From NCBI RefSeq assembly GCF_000472965.1, contig NZ_AXAU01000012.1:1-57101 (forward strand): a DNA stretch of 57,101 bases, in the 5' to 3' direction. This DNA comes from Bradyrhizobium murdochi (GTDB lineage: Bacteria; Pseudomonadota; Alphaproteobacteria; Rhizobiales; Xanthobacteraceae). Under the pieces are notes generated by a model. That model was not told where the DNA came from, made no database searches, and worked only from the letters and a program-made list of their open reading frames with translations. Shown one piece after another: positions 41,403 through 50,042 of this stretch. The translations under genes and the position numbers were made by a program. Positions within the stretch are counted from its first letter, which is position 1. The number at the start of each line of letters is the position of its first letter.

Positions 41403-42599
41403 ATGCCGAAAACATTCCGAACCCTCGATGACGTCGACGTGAAGGGCAAGCGCGTGCTGCTGCGCGTCGACCTCAACGTGCCCATGGAGAACGGCCGGGT
41501 CACCGACGCGACCAGGCTCGAGCGCGTCGCGCCGACCATCACCGAAATTTCCGACAAGGGCGGCAAGGTCATCCTGCTCGCCCATTTCGGCCGCCCGAAG
41601 GGGCGCGACGCCAAGGATTCGCTGAAGCCCGTCGCGGCAGCGCTCAGCCACGTCATCAAGAAGCCGGTTGCGTTTGCCGACGACTGCATCGGCGAGGCTG
41701 CCGCCAGGGCCGTCGGCGCCATGAAGGACGGCGATATCCTCTGCCTGGAAAATACCCGTTTCCATAAAGAGGAAGAGAAAAACGATCCGGCGTTCGTAGC
41801 CGAGCTGGCAAAGCTCGGCGACATCTGGGTCAACGACGCCTTTTCGGCGGCGCACCGCGCGCACGCTACGACCGAAGGTCTTGGCCGCAAGCTGCCCGCC
41901 TATGCCGGCCGCACCATGCAGGCCGAACTCGACGCGCTGGGCAAAGCGCTGGAAGCGCCGACCAAGCCGGTTATCGCGATCATTGGCGGCGCAAAAGTCT
42001 CCACCAAGATCGATCTGCTCGAAAACCTGGTGACCAAGGTCGATGCGCTGGTGATCGGCGGCGGCATGGCCAACACCTTCCTGCACGCGCAGGGCGTCGG
42101 CGTCGGCAAGTCGCTGGCGGAAAAAGACCTCGCCGCAACCGCGCTGCGCATCCTAGAAAAGGCCACCGCTGCGAACTGCGCCATCATCCTCCCCGTCGAT
42201 GCCGTGGTCGCCTATCACTTCGCCGCCAACTCGCCGTCGCATGCCTATGGCCTCGACGCCATCCCGGCCGACGGCATGATCCTCGACGTCGGGCCGCAAT
42301 CGATCGCGCGGATTCACGCCGCAATCGACGACGCCGCGACGCTGGTCTGGAACGGCCCGCTCGGTGCGTTCGAAATGACGCCGTTCGACCGCGGCACGGT
42401 GGTTGCGGCCAAGCACGCAGCGGAGCGCACCAAGGCGAAGAAGCTGATCTCGGTTGCCGGCGGCGGCGATACGGTCGCGGCGCTGAACCAGGCTGGCGTG
42501 GCCGATGATTTTTCCTACGTCTCGACGGCCGGCGGCGCGTTTCTCGAATGGATGGAAGGTAAACCGCTTCCTGGCGTGGAAGTTCTCAAACTGCGTTAG
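41403..42599 (+). CDS. pgk: Phosphoglycerate kinase
   Basis: A 398-aa monomeric kinase that interconverts 1,3-bisphosphoglycerate + ADP and 3-phosphoglycerate + ATP. Signs: VKGKRVLLRVDLNVPMENGRVTD, LAHFGRPKGRDAKDSLKP, LENTRFHKEEEKND, IIGGAKVSTKIDLLENL, and VAGGGDTVAAL at the C-terminus. The length is that of the family. It is followed by class II aldolase after 50 bp. Confidence 0.97.
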   Translation: MPKTFRTLDDVDVKGKRVLLRVDLNVPMENGRVTDATRLERVAPTITEISDKGGKVILLAHFGRPKGRDAKDSLKPVAAALSHVIKKPVAFADDCIGEAAARAVGAMKDGDILCLENTRFHKEEEKNDPAFVAELAKLGDIWVNDAFSAAHRAHATTEGLGRKLPAYAGRTMQAELDALGKALEAPTKPVIAIIGGAKVSTKIDLLENLVTKVDALVIGGGMANTFLHAQGVGVGKSLAEKDLAATALRILEKATAANCAIILPVDAVVAYHFAANSPSHAYGLDAIPADGMILDVGPQSIARIHAAIDDAATLVWNGPLGAFEMTPFDRGTVVAAKHAAERTKAKKLISVAGGGDTVAALNQAGVADDFSYVSTAGGAFLEWMEGKPLPGVEVLKLR

Positions 42600-42649
42600 A
42601 CCGGGACCCAATGAAGCGCCAAAGGCGCGGCAGATACAGGAGAATTTGA

Positions 42650-43717
42650 ATGGCTCGCATTACCTTGCGTCAACTGCTCGATCATGCGGCAGAGCACGAT
42701 TACGGGGTGCCGGCGTTCAACATCAACAACATGGAGCAGGCGCTCGCCATCATGGAGGCTGCCTCCTCGGTCGACGCGCCCGTCATTATCCAGGCTTCGC
42801 GCGGCGCGCGCTCCTATGCCAACGACGTGATGCTCAAGCACATGATGGATGCCGTCACCGAAATTTATCCGCAGATTCCGGTCTGCGTGCATCTCGACCA
42901 CGGTAACGAGCCCGCGACCTGCATGACCGCGATCCAGGCCGGCTTCACCTCGGTCATGATGGACGGCTCGCTCAAGGCCGACGGCAAGACCCCCGGCGAT
43001 TGGGACTACAATGTCGGCGTGACCAAGACGGTTACCGACATGGCCCATCTCGGCGGCATCTCGGTGGAAGGCGAGCTCGGCGTGCTCGGCTCGCTGGAGA
43101 CCGGCATGGGCGACAAGGAAGACGGCCACGGCGCCGAGGGCAAGCTGTCGCACGACCAGTTGCTCACCAACCCCGACGAAGCCGTGAAGTTCGTCAAGGA
43201 GACCAAGGTCGATGCGCTGGCGATCGCGATGGGCACCTCGCACGGTGCCTACAAGTTCACCCGCAAGCCGGACGGCGACATCCTCGCCATGAACGTGATC
43301 GAGGAAATCCATCGCAAGCTGCCGAACACGCATCTGGTGATGCACGGCTCGTCCTCGGTGCCGCAGGATCTGCAGGAAATCATCAATGCCAATGGCGGCA
43401 AGATGAAGCCGACCTGGGGTGTGCCGGTGTCCGAGATTCAGCGCGGCATCAAGAACGGCGTGCGCAAGATCAACATCGATACCGACAACCGCATGGCGAT
43501 GACCGGGCAGATCCGCAAGGTCTTCAAGGAAAATCCGGAAGAGTTCGACCCGCGCAAGTATCTCAAGCCCGCGATGGAAGCGATGGCCAAGCTGTGCAAG
43601 CAGCGGCTGCAGGAATTCAATACCGCAGGGCAAGCCAGCAAGATCAAGAAGGTGCTGACGACGGCCGAAATGGCCAAGCGGTACGGCAAGGGTGAGCTGG
43701 ACCCGCGGGTCGCCTGA
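42650..43717 (+). CDS. fbaA: Fructose-bisphosphate aldolase, class II (CbbA type)
   Basis: A 355-aa zinc-dependent aldolase that splits fructose-1,6-bisphosphate or sedoheptulose-1,7-bisphosphate. It has VPAFNINNMEQALAIMEAA, the zinc-ligand segment VCVHLDHGNEP, GELGVLGSLETG, MGTSHGAYKF (zinc His), and phosphate-binding KINIDTDNRMAM. The start MARITLRQLLDHAAEHDYG is typical of CbbA-like enzymes. A class I aldolase follows directly. AGGAG precedes the ATG. Confidence 0.96.
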   Translation: MARITLRQLLDHAAEHDYGVPAFNINNMEQALAIMEAASSVDAPVIIQASRGARSYANDVMLKHMMDAVTEIYPQIPVCVHLDHGNEPATCMTAIQAGFTSVMMDGSLKADGKTPGDWDYNVGVTKTVTDMAHLGGISVEGELGVLGSLETGMGDKEDGHGAEGKLSHDQLLTNPDEAVKFVKETKVDALAIAMGTSHGAYKFTRKPDGDILAMNVIEEIHRKLPNTHLVMHGSSSVPQDLQEIINANGGKMKPTWGVPVSEIQRGIKNGVRKINIDTDNRMAMTGQIRKVFKENPEEFDPRKYLKPAMEAMAKLCKQRLQEFNTAGQASKIKKVLTTAEMAKRYGKGELDPRVA

Positions 43718-43830
43718 GCCGGCGCCCCGCGCCTTGCAAACACCCAGGGTGCGACGAACGTTTTCTAGGCAATTGCCCGAGAACCGCCTATTTTGGTGCG
43801 CAAGGGCATGATGTTTCGGAGAACGTTCCC

Positions 43831-44856
43831 ATGAATCTTGCTGACCTCAACAAGGTTGCCCTCGCCATGGTCACCCCAGGCAAGGGCATTCTCGCCGCCG
43901 ACGAATCCTCGGGCACGATCAAGAAGCGTTTTGACGCCATCAAGGTCGAATCCACGGAGGAGAATCGCCGCGACTACCGTGAAATGTTGTTCCGCTCCAC
44001 CGAGGCGATGAGCAAGTACGTCTCGGGCGTCATCCTCTACGACGAAACTATCTGGCAGAACGCCAAGGACGGCACGCCGCTGGTCAAGCTGATCGAGCAG
44101 TCCGGCGCCATCCCCGGCATCAAGGTCGATGAAGGAACGCAAGCGCTGCCGCAATGTCCGGGCGAACTGGTGACCGTCGGCCTCGACAAGCTCGCCGAGC
44201 GCCTGAAAAAATATTACGAGCGCGGCGCGCGCTTCGCCAAGTGGCGTGCAGTGATCGATATCGGCAGCGGCATCCCCACACAGACGGCGATCCACGTCAA
44301 CGCGCATGCGCTGGCGCGCTACGCCGCACTGTGCCAGGCGGCGCAGATCGTGCCGATCGTCGAACCGGAAGTGCTGATGGACGGCGATCACGATCTCGAG
44401 CGCTGCTACGATGTGACCCAGCGTGTGCTGAACAAGACATTCCAGGAACTGCGGGTCCAGCGTGTCGAGCTCGAGGGCATGGTGCTGAAGCCCAACATGG
44501 CCATTTCAGGCAAGAAGTGCGGAAAGCAGGCTTCCGTCGAAGAAGTCGCGGAGAAGACCGTTCGTATGCTGAAAGCCTGCGTGCCCGCGGCCGTGCCCGG
44601 CATCGCCTTCCTCTCCGGCGGACAATCCGATGAGGAAGCGACCGCGCATCTGAATGCCATGAACCGGATCGGCGGCCTGCCCTGGCGGCTGACCTTCTCC
44701 TATGGCCGGGCGCTGCAGGCGGCGCCGCAGAAGGCGTGGTCGGGTAAGGCCGAGAACGTCGCCGCAGGCCAGCGCGCGTTCACACACCGTGCGCGGATGA
44801 ACGCGCTGGCGAGCAAGGGCGAATGGGACACCGGCCTGGAAAAGAAGGTCGCCTAG
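43831..44856 (+). CDS. fbaB: Fructose-bisphosphate aldolase, class I
   Basis: A 341-aa Schiff-base aldolase that needs no metal. Signs: ILAADESSGTIKKRF at the N-terminus, RGARFAKWRAVIDI, and the lysine of GMVLKPNMAIS (about residue 220), which forms the Schiff base; ending LPWRLTFSYGRALQ. It is 113 bp downstream of the class II aldolase, so the same reaction is encoded by unrelated enzymes side by side. The ThiE-like gene follows two bases after its stop. Confidence 0.95.
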   Translation: MNLADLNKVALAMVTPGKGILAADESSGTIKKRFDAIKVESTEENRRDYREMLFRSTEAMSKYVSGVILYDETIWQNAKDGTPLVKLIEQSGAIPGIKVDEGTQALPQCPGELVTVGLDKLAERLKKYYERGARFAKWRAVIDIGSGIPTQTAIHVNAHALARYAALCQAAQIVPIVEPEVLMDGDHDLERCYDVTQRVLNKTFQELRVQRVELEGMVLKPNMAISGKKCGKQASVEEVAEKTVRMLKACVPAAVPGIAFLSGGQSDEEATAHLNAMNRIGGLPWRLTFSYGRALQAAPQKAWSGKAENVAAGQRAFTHRARMNALASKGEWDTGLEKKVA

Positions 44857-44858
44857 AC

Positions 44859-45569
44859 TTGTCCAACAAACCCGTTCCGCCGCGCCCGGCGCCGCGCCTC
44901 TATCTCGCGACGCCCGAGGTGGACGATCCATCGCAGCTCGCAAACCAGCTTCCGGAGCTGTTGGCCGCGGCCGACGTCGCGGCGGTGCTGCTGCGGCTGA
45001 AGCAGACCGACCAACGCACTATGATCGCGCGCGTGAAAGCACTTGCGCCCGCGATCCAGAATAGCGGCGCGGCGCTGTTGCTCGACGGCCATGTCGAACT
45101 GGTGGCGCGCGCCGGCGCCGACGGTGCGCATCTGACCGGCCTCGGCGCGCTGGAAGATGCCTGGCCGTCGCTGAAGCCGGACCGCATCGCCGGCATCGGC
45201 GGCCTTGCAACGCGGCACGATTCGATGGCCGCGGGCGAAGCCGGCGCCGACTACGTGCTGTTCGGCGAGCCCGATGCCAAGGGCCAGCGGCCTTCGACTG
45301 AAGCGATTGCCGAGCGGCTGCAATGGTGGGATGAACTGTTCGAGCCGCCCTGCGTCGGCTTTGCCGCCTCGCGCGAGGAGCTTTTCGAATTTGCGGCTGC
45401 CGGCGCCGATTTCGTGCTGGTCGGCGATTTCATCTGGGCCGACCCGCGCGGCGCCAAGGCGGCGCTGATCGATGCCGCACAGGCAATCGCGCAAGCGTAC
45501 GAAGCCGCGTTCGGAAAAGCCAAAGCTGGTACCGATAAGCCCGGCACGGATACGGCCGGGCACGGATAA
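44859..45569 (+). CDS. Thiamine-phosphate synthase (ThiE/TenI)-like protein
   Basis: A 236-aa TIM-barrel protein. I place the start at TTG 44859, two bases after the aldolase stop; no ATG lies at a suitable place, as the ATG at 44823 is inside the aldolase gene. It shows a ThiE/TenI pattern: LLLDGHVELVARAGADGAHLTGLG, IAGIGGLATRHDSMAAGEAGADYVLFGEP, FVLVGDFIW. Residues for pyrimidine and thiazole binding are only partly kept, so it may be a TenI-like or altered-function member. Its place after an aldolase is not explained by thiamine synthesis alone, though transketolase at the head of the cluster needs thiamine diphosphate. Confidence 0.78.
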   Translation: MSNKPVPPRPAPRLYLATPEVDDPSQLANQLPELLAAADVAAVLLRLKQTDQRTMIARVKALAPAIQNSGAALLLDGHVELVARAGADGAHLTGLGALEDAWPSLKPDRIAGIGGLATRHDSMAAGEAGADYVLFGEPDAKGQRPSTEAIAERLQWWDELFEPPCVGFAASREELFEFAAAGADFVLVGDFIWADPRGAKAALIDAAQAIAQAYEAAFGKAKAGTDKPGTDTAGHG

Positions 45570-45578
45570 CGCCGGACA

Positions 45579-46694
45579 ATGAAACTCCTGCGTCCCATAT
45601 CGCTGCTTGCGGGCCTCGTGATGACGATGGCCGGCGCCTCCGCGCAGGTCTCGCTGACACCGCCTGCCGCACAGCCGCCTGCCGGGCAGCCGCCCGCCAG
45701 CCCGCCGCCGGCGAAAAAGGAAGCGCCGCCCAAGCCAAAAGCGCCGCCCGCTGCGAAGCAGCCTCCCGCCGCGCCGCCGAAGCCGGCGGCAGCGCCCAAA
45801 CCGGCGGCAACGGCCACGCCGGCCCCCTCGCCGACGACGGCCTTCGAGGATCCCAACGTCGATCTCGTCTACGGCGCCTATCAGCGCGGCATGTACAAGA
45901 CGGCGTTCGATCTCGCGACGACGCGCGCGCAATATAACGGCGACCCAAAGGCGATGACGATGCTGGGCGAACTCTACGCCAACGGGCTCGGCATCAAGCG
46001 CGACTATGCGAAGGCCGCCGATTGGTACCAGCGTGCGGCCGATGCCGGCGACCGCGAGGCCATGTTCGCGCTCGCCATGATGCGGCTGTCCGGCCGCGGC
46101 GGGCCGACCAATCGGGAACAGGCCGTCAAGCTCCTGGCCTCCGCGGCCAAGCTCGGCAACCCGAAGGCGGCCTACAATCTGGCGCTGCTCTACCTCGACG
46201 GCAACACGCTGCCGCAGGACGTCCGGCGCGCCGCCGAACTGCTGCGCGTCGCAGCCGACGCAGGCAGTCCGGAAGCACAATACGCGTTAGCTACCTTCTA
46301 CAAGGAAGGGACCGGCGTGCCGAAGGACATCGACAAGGCTGTGCGGCTGCTGCAAGCGGCATCGCTGGCCGACAATGTCGACGCCGAGGTCGAATATGCG
46401 ATTGCGCTCTACAACGGCACCGGCACGCCGAAGAACCAGGCCGCGGCGGTCGCGCTGCTGCGCAAGGCGGCACGGCAGAACTCGCCGATCGCGCAGAACC
46501 GGCTCGCCCGCGTGCTGGTCACCGGACAGGGCGCGCCGATGGACAAGATCGAGGGCTTCAAGTGGCACATTGTCGCCAAGACCGCCGGCAAGGGCGACCC
46601 CGAGCTGGACGAAAGGTTCTCCGAGATCAGTCCCGAAGAACGCGCCAAGGCCCAGGAAGCCGCGAAAAAATGGATCGGTACCGCCAGTAAATGA
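45579..46694 (+). CDS. Exported Sel1-repeat protein
   Basis: A 371-aa protein with a signal peptide (LRPISLLAGLVMTMAGASA), a Pro/Ala/Lys-rich linker (about 25-85), and then about six Sel1-like repeats (AMTMLGELYANGLGIKRDYAKAADWYQRAADAGD, AAYNLALLYLDGNTLPQDVRRAAELLRVAADAG and so on). These form a helical scaffold for protein contacts. It is probably periplasmic. It begins nine bases after the ThiE-like gene. Partner and role are unknown. Confidence 0.88.
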   Translation: MKLLRPISLLAGLVMTMAGASAQVSLTPPAAQPPAGQPPASPPPAKKEAPPKPKAPPAAKQPPAAPPKPAAAPKPAATATPAPSPTTAFEDPNVDLVYGAYQRGMYKTAFDLATTRAQYNGDPKAMTMLGELYANGLGIKRDYAKAADWYQRAADAGDREAMFALAMMRLSGRGGPTNREQAVKLLASAAKLGNPKAAYNLALLYLDGNTLPQDVRRAAELLRVAADAGSPEAQYALATFYKEGTGVPKDIDKAVRLLQAASLADNVDAEVEYAIALYNGTGTPKNQAAAVALLRKAARQNSPIAQNRLARVLVTGQGAPMDKIEGFKWHIVAKTAGKGDPELDERFSEISPEERAKAQEAAKKWIGTASK

Positions 46695-46734
46695 CGCCTT
46701 GACGGCGGCGGCTCCAGAGGGCACCCATGCCTCT

Positions 46735-46860
46735 CCCGTCATCCCTAGAGTGCTCGCGACATGCGAGCCTCGAAGGATGAACGACCCGCCGGTGGCCGTT
46801 GTCCTTTAAGACGCGCGTCCCGCGCTCCCCAGCAATAACGGCGTAGCCGTTGTGCGGGGA
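46735..46860. repeat. Dispersed repeat between Sel1 and suhB-like genes
   Basis: Contains 'ctcgcgacatgcgagcctcg', 'aaggatgaacgacccgccgg' and a 'cgttgtgcggggatgac' end, related in part to 15885-15990. It has no gene. Confidence 0.6.
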
Positions 46861-46919
46861 TGACGGAACAAGACTCAGTCCGCCACTTACGATCATCGCG
46901 CCAACGAAACCTGTTCATC

Positions 46920-47714
46920 ATGCTCTACTCCGCCCTTATCAACGTCATGGTGAAAGCCGCGCGTCGCGCCGGCCGCAGCCTCAAGCGCGACCTCGGCGAG
47001 ATCGAGCATCTGCAGGTGTCGCTGAAGGGGCCGGCGAACTTCGTCACCAAGGCCGACAAGCGCGCCGAGGAAATGCTGTACGAGGACCTCGCCAAGGCAC
47101 GCCCCGGCTACGGTTTCATCGGCGAGGAAGGCGGCACGCGCGAAGGCGCCGACAAGACCCACACCTGGATCGTCGATCCGCTCGACGGCACCACCAACTT
47201 CCTGCACGGCATTCCGCAATTCGCGATCTCGATCGGGCTGGCGCGCGAGGGCACCATCATTGCCGGCGTGATCTATAATCCCGCCAATGACGAGCTCTAC
47301 ATCGCCGAGCGCGGCAAGGGCGCGTTCCTCAACGACCAGCGGCTGCGCGTCGCCGGCCGCCGCCAGCTCAACGAATGCGTGGTCGCCTGCGGCCTGCCGC
47401 ATATCGGCCGTGGCGACCATGCGCTGGCGCTGAAGGAAATGGCCGCGCTGCAAAACAAGGTCGCCGGCTTCCGCCGCTTCGGCGCCGCCTCGCTCGACCT
47501 CGCCTTCGTCGCTGCCGGCCGCCTCGACGGCTACTGGGAACGTAACCTGTCGCCGTGGGATATCGCAGCGGGGCAGATCATGGTGCGGGAAGCAGGCGGC
47601 ACGATCTCAGGGATCGAGGGCAATGACGACGCGCTGAAGACCGGGCACGTGGTCTGCGGCAACGAGTTCGTGCACGGAGAACTGGTGAAGATACTGAAGC
47701 CGCTGGGAAAATAG
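46920..47714 (+). CDS. suhB: Inositol monophosphatase family protein (SuhB-like)
   Basis: A 264-aa Mg-dependent, Li-sensitive-type phosphatase. Its motifs are GFIGEEGG (Glu), WIVDPLDGTTNFLHGIP (Asp-x-Leu-Asp-Gly-Thr) and ERNLSPWDIAAG (Asp). It hydrolyses inositol-1-phosphate or similar sugar phosphates. SuhB of E. coli also joins ribosomal antitermination complexes, but that role cannot be read here. The start MLYSALINVMVKAARRAGRSLKRD is typical of Bradyrhizobium relatives; an in-frame ATG at 46860 lies in the repeat region. The SD is weak. Confidence 0.92.
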   Translation: MLYSALINVMVKAARRAGRSLKRDLGEIEHLQVSLKGPANFVTKADKRAEEMLYEDLAKARPGYGFIGEEGGTREGADKTHTWIVDPLDGTTNFLHGIPQFAISIGLAREGTIIAGVIYNPANDELYIAERGKGAFLNDQRLRVAGRRQLNECVVACGLPHIGRGDHALALKEMAALQNKVAGFRRFGAASLDLAFVAAGRLDGYWERNLSPWDIAAGQIMVREAGGTISGIEGNDDALKTGHVVCGNEFVHGELVKILKPLGK

Positions 47715-47744
47715 GGCGACGGTTCCAAGCCACGCGCGTCGCTT

Positions 47745-47893
47745 CATCCGCGATCGGGTGATGCAGCCTTCCAGAGGCGGCGGAAGCACTCGGACGAGCC
47801 TCGGCGCCCCCAGCCAAAATATTGAAAACAACCCCATGCACAGTAGCCGGCACTCGTCGAGTGCCGAAGTAGACATTTGACACGTCGGGCAAA
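47745..47893. repeat. Fragment of a dispersed repeat next to an IS remnant
   Basis: On the minus strand 'gatttgcccgacgtgtcaaa' and 'tgtgcatggggttgttttca' occur in order. I recall these words from a repeat that is frequent in Bradyrhizobium. It is directly joined to the broken transposase frame. Confidence 0.45.
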
Positions 47894-48112
47894 TCAGCGA
47901 GACAAGACCATCATCCACCGAAGGTAGCGATTGTAACAAGTCGTGCGGGGACAATAGGTCGCGGGCAGGTCGCGCCATGGCGCACCTGAACGCAGGACCC
48001 AAACGAGGCCATCGAGCACGCGGCGGTCATCTACTCGCCGAACGCCGCGCGGCTTGTTCGGTAACATCGGCTTAATGGCGGTCCACTCATGTTCGCTGAA
48101 TTCGTAGCGCAT
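47894..48112 (-). pseudogene. IS5-type transposase, N-terminal remnant
   Basis: About 72 codons (MRYEFSEHEWTAIKPMLPNKPRGVRRVDDRRVLDGLVWVLRSGAPWRDLPATYCPRTTCYNRYLRWMM...) match the N-terminal DUF4096 domain of IS5-family (IS1031/IS427-like) transposases. The frame then leaves the family and stops within a dispersed repeat. The catalytic DDE part is missing, so it is not active. It marks the left edge of the accessory region. Confidence 0.85.
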
Positions 48113-48356
48113 GATTCGAGGCTTCGGTTTCGAAGCTTGAATGACGTCCAGGGTAGCGCCATCAATCCGCACCGGTCCCTAGCGACTCCGCCAATGCTCT
48201 GAATTTACTTCCGCTTTCGGAGGCATAGCCGACATGGCCGGACTTGCCGCTGGGTTGCCCGTGTAGCGATTGACCCAACCCGGAACTTGGCTCGGTCCCC
48301 TCCTTGCGCCGCATCATCTCTTCGCCGGTAGTTGACTGTTCCGGTCTTGGTGGCGT
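48113..48356. other. Intergenic, remnants only
   Basis: No gene. It has short degenerate words ('ttacttccgctttcggaggc') that look like decayed intergenic repeats, and it lies after the stop of the nitronate monooxygenase gene. Confidence 0.35.
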
Positions 48357-49373
48357 TCAACGATTTTCGGCAAGCTGCGCGATCAACCGGCAGGCAGCTT
48401 CAATAAGTTCGTGGACCACATCTGCCGCAGGCTTCATCGCCTGCACCAAGCCGACGCTCTGTCCCGCAAGAAAGTCCATCGACTCGAGGTCGCCGGAAGC
48501 GTCTGGCGTTGGCGGAAATCCCATGAAACGCAAGAGGGGGACCGGCTGACCTCCGATCTTAGTCTCTCCAATGCGCGGTTCATCGGAGCGCTGCTCGCTG
48601 CCACGGGTTTCCTCCGGCAGCCAGCGTTCCACGAAGGGCGTGCGCAATGTTCGATGTGGCGCGTTCGGCCAGCCATAGCCGAAAAGCGTGGTACGGACCG
48701 TCTGATCTTCGGTCGCGTCGAGGATCTTCTGTTTGTAAACAGGATGGGCATACGCTTCAGGTGTTGCGATCAGCCGGGTGCCGATCATCACGCCCTGCGC
48801 GCCGAGCGCTAGGGCGGCCACCAGTCCCCGCGCATCGCCAATGCCGCCGGCCGCGACCACTGGAAGAGGTGCCACGGCGTCAACAACACGCGGCACAAGC
48901 GCCATAGTGGTGACCTCGCCGGCGACGTGTCCACCTGCTTCTACGCCCTGCGCAACGATGGCATCGACCCCAGCACGTACCGCCCTTTTCGCATCGGCCA
49001 CGGACCCGACCTGATCGATGACTTTCACGCCGGCCGCGTGTGCTTGCGAGACATAAGGCGTTGGATCGCCCCAGAAGGTCTCGAGCACCGGGACGCGCTC
49101 CTCCAGACAAACCTCAACCACAGCCTGCACCGGGAATGATAAATGCGGCCCGCTGAGGAGCACGCCGACCCCGAACGGCCTGCTTGTGAGCGAGCGGAGG
49201 CGGCGAATCTCCTTGCGGAGCACGGGCGGCGGACTGCCACTGAACGAGATAATGCCGAGTCCACCAGAATTGCTGATTGCTGCGGCGAGCTCGGGACCGG
49301 TGATGAAGCCCATTGGTGCGGCGAGGATGGGTGCTTCGATGCCGAGCACCTGACAAAGTGGCGTGCGAAGCAT
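48357..49373 (-). CDS. Nitronate monooxygenase (2-nitropropane dioxygenase-like)
   Basis: A 338-aa FMN-binding TIM-barrel enzyme. Signs: TPLCQVLGIEAPILAAPMGFITGPELAAAISNSGGLGIIS, the FMN phosphate region PVVAAGGIGDARGLVAALALGAQGVMIGTRL, and IVAQGVEAGGHVAGEVTTMALVP, including the His of QGxEAGGH. It oxidises propionate-3-nitronate or nitroalkanes, or is a related FMN enzyme. It is divergent from the IclR remnant and TRAP genes and could have belonged with them in a catabolic island. Confidence 0.92.
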   Translation of the reverse strand: MLRTPLCQVLGIEAPILAAPMGFITGPELAAAISNSGGLGIISFSGSPPPVLRKEIRRLRSLTSRPFGVGVLLSGPHLSFPVQAVVEVCLEERVPVLETFWGDPTPYVSQAHAAGVKVIDQVGSVADAKRAVRAGVDAIVAQGVEAGGHVAGEVTTMALVPRVVDAVAPLPVVAAGGIGDARGLVAALALGAQGVMIGTRLIATPEAYAHPVYKQKILDATEDQTVRTTLFGYGWPNAPHRTLRTPFVERWLPEETRGSEQRSDEPRIGETKIGGQPVPLLRFMGFPPTPDASGDLESMDFLAGQSVGLVQAMKPAADVVHELIEAACRLIAQLAENR

Positions 49374-49657
49374 GTCTCACTCCTGCATACCCTTTCGCGC
49401 CGCCCCCCGCTTCAGACAACTACCGAGGGAGGAGGTCAGCACTATGTTGGTTGCGGGTTCGGGCGCTGCAAAACCCCATCCCTCTCAGTGGGAAGAGGCA
49501 TTCAGCAACGGGCCAAGGGACCACGCTGCCGTTGAAGTTCATTGCAGTATCCCGGCAGAGGCTAGGGTTCAAACCGTCCTGAGCGAAGTGGCCAGGCAAG
49601 GAGAAGTGCATTAACGGCCCATGGTTGCAATGCACAAGTCGGATGCCGCACATCGCG
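49374..49657. other. Gap between nmo and the IclR remnant
   Basis: No gene; ORFs on both strands lack ribosome binding sites and resemblance. It should hold the nmo promoter and the decayed rest of the iclR gene. Confidence 0.4.
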
Positions 49658-49888
49658 TCATTCGCTGCGATGCAAGCCGGTGCGACGTGACGCTTCCCCG
49701 AGGCTGATCAGCGAACCGGTCGCCGCGATCGTCTCGAGCACCTGCAATCCACGCTCAAGTGACTGATGAGTTCCCCCCGGCGGCGGCTCTTCGGCCGCGG
49801 ACAATACTCTGGTCCGTATCTTTCTCGGAGCATTGACCAGCCGTGGAACGGACTTCGCATTGGCGGAATTTACCCTCGCGATGGTCAC
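49658..49888 (-). pseudogene. IclR family regulator, N-terminal fragment
   Basis: A 76-codon frame ends in SLERGLQVLETIAATGSLISLGEASRRTGLHRSE and a stop. This is the winged-HTH start of an IclR protein cut off in the recognition helix. In a shifted frame just after it, MTRCAASDLCIATMGR resembles the next part of the HTH, so a frameshift plus decay is likely. The effector-binding domain is absent. IclR proteins often control divergent transport and catabolic operons, and the TRAP genes lie divergently. Confidence 0.7.
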
Positions 49889-50042
49889 CGCGCTGTTTCA
49901 CTGTATGAGAAAGCAAAGGTCAACCTGGTTTCATTTGGTTTAGCATCGGCCTCGGCGGCAAACCATCGTCAGAATGGCCGCCGCAAGAAAAAGACGGGAG
50001 GCACGGGGCGGCACGCCGGCACGAAGCCGCAGGGAGGATGTG

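Noticed and set aside
40407..42086. 559-codon minus-strand ORF opposite gap and pgk
   Set aside because: It is a mirror of two certain glycolytic genes; GC-rich third positions keep antisense frames open. No family resemblance.
44853..46280. 475-codon minus-strand ORF opposite the ThiE-like and Sel1 genes
   Set aside because: Low-complexity Arg/Gly product arising from the Pro/Ala-rich Sel1 linker; no ribosome binding site.
49420..49653. 77-codon minus-strand ORF after the IclR fragment
   Set aside because: It does not continue the IclR family in this frame and has no other resemblance.
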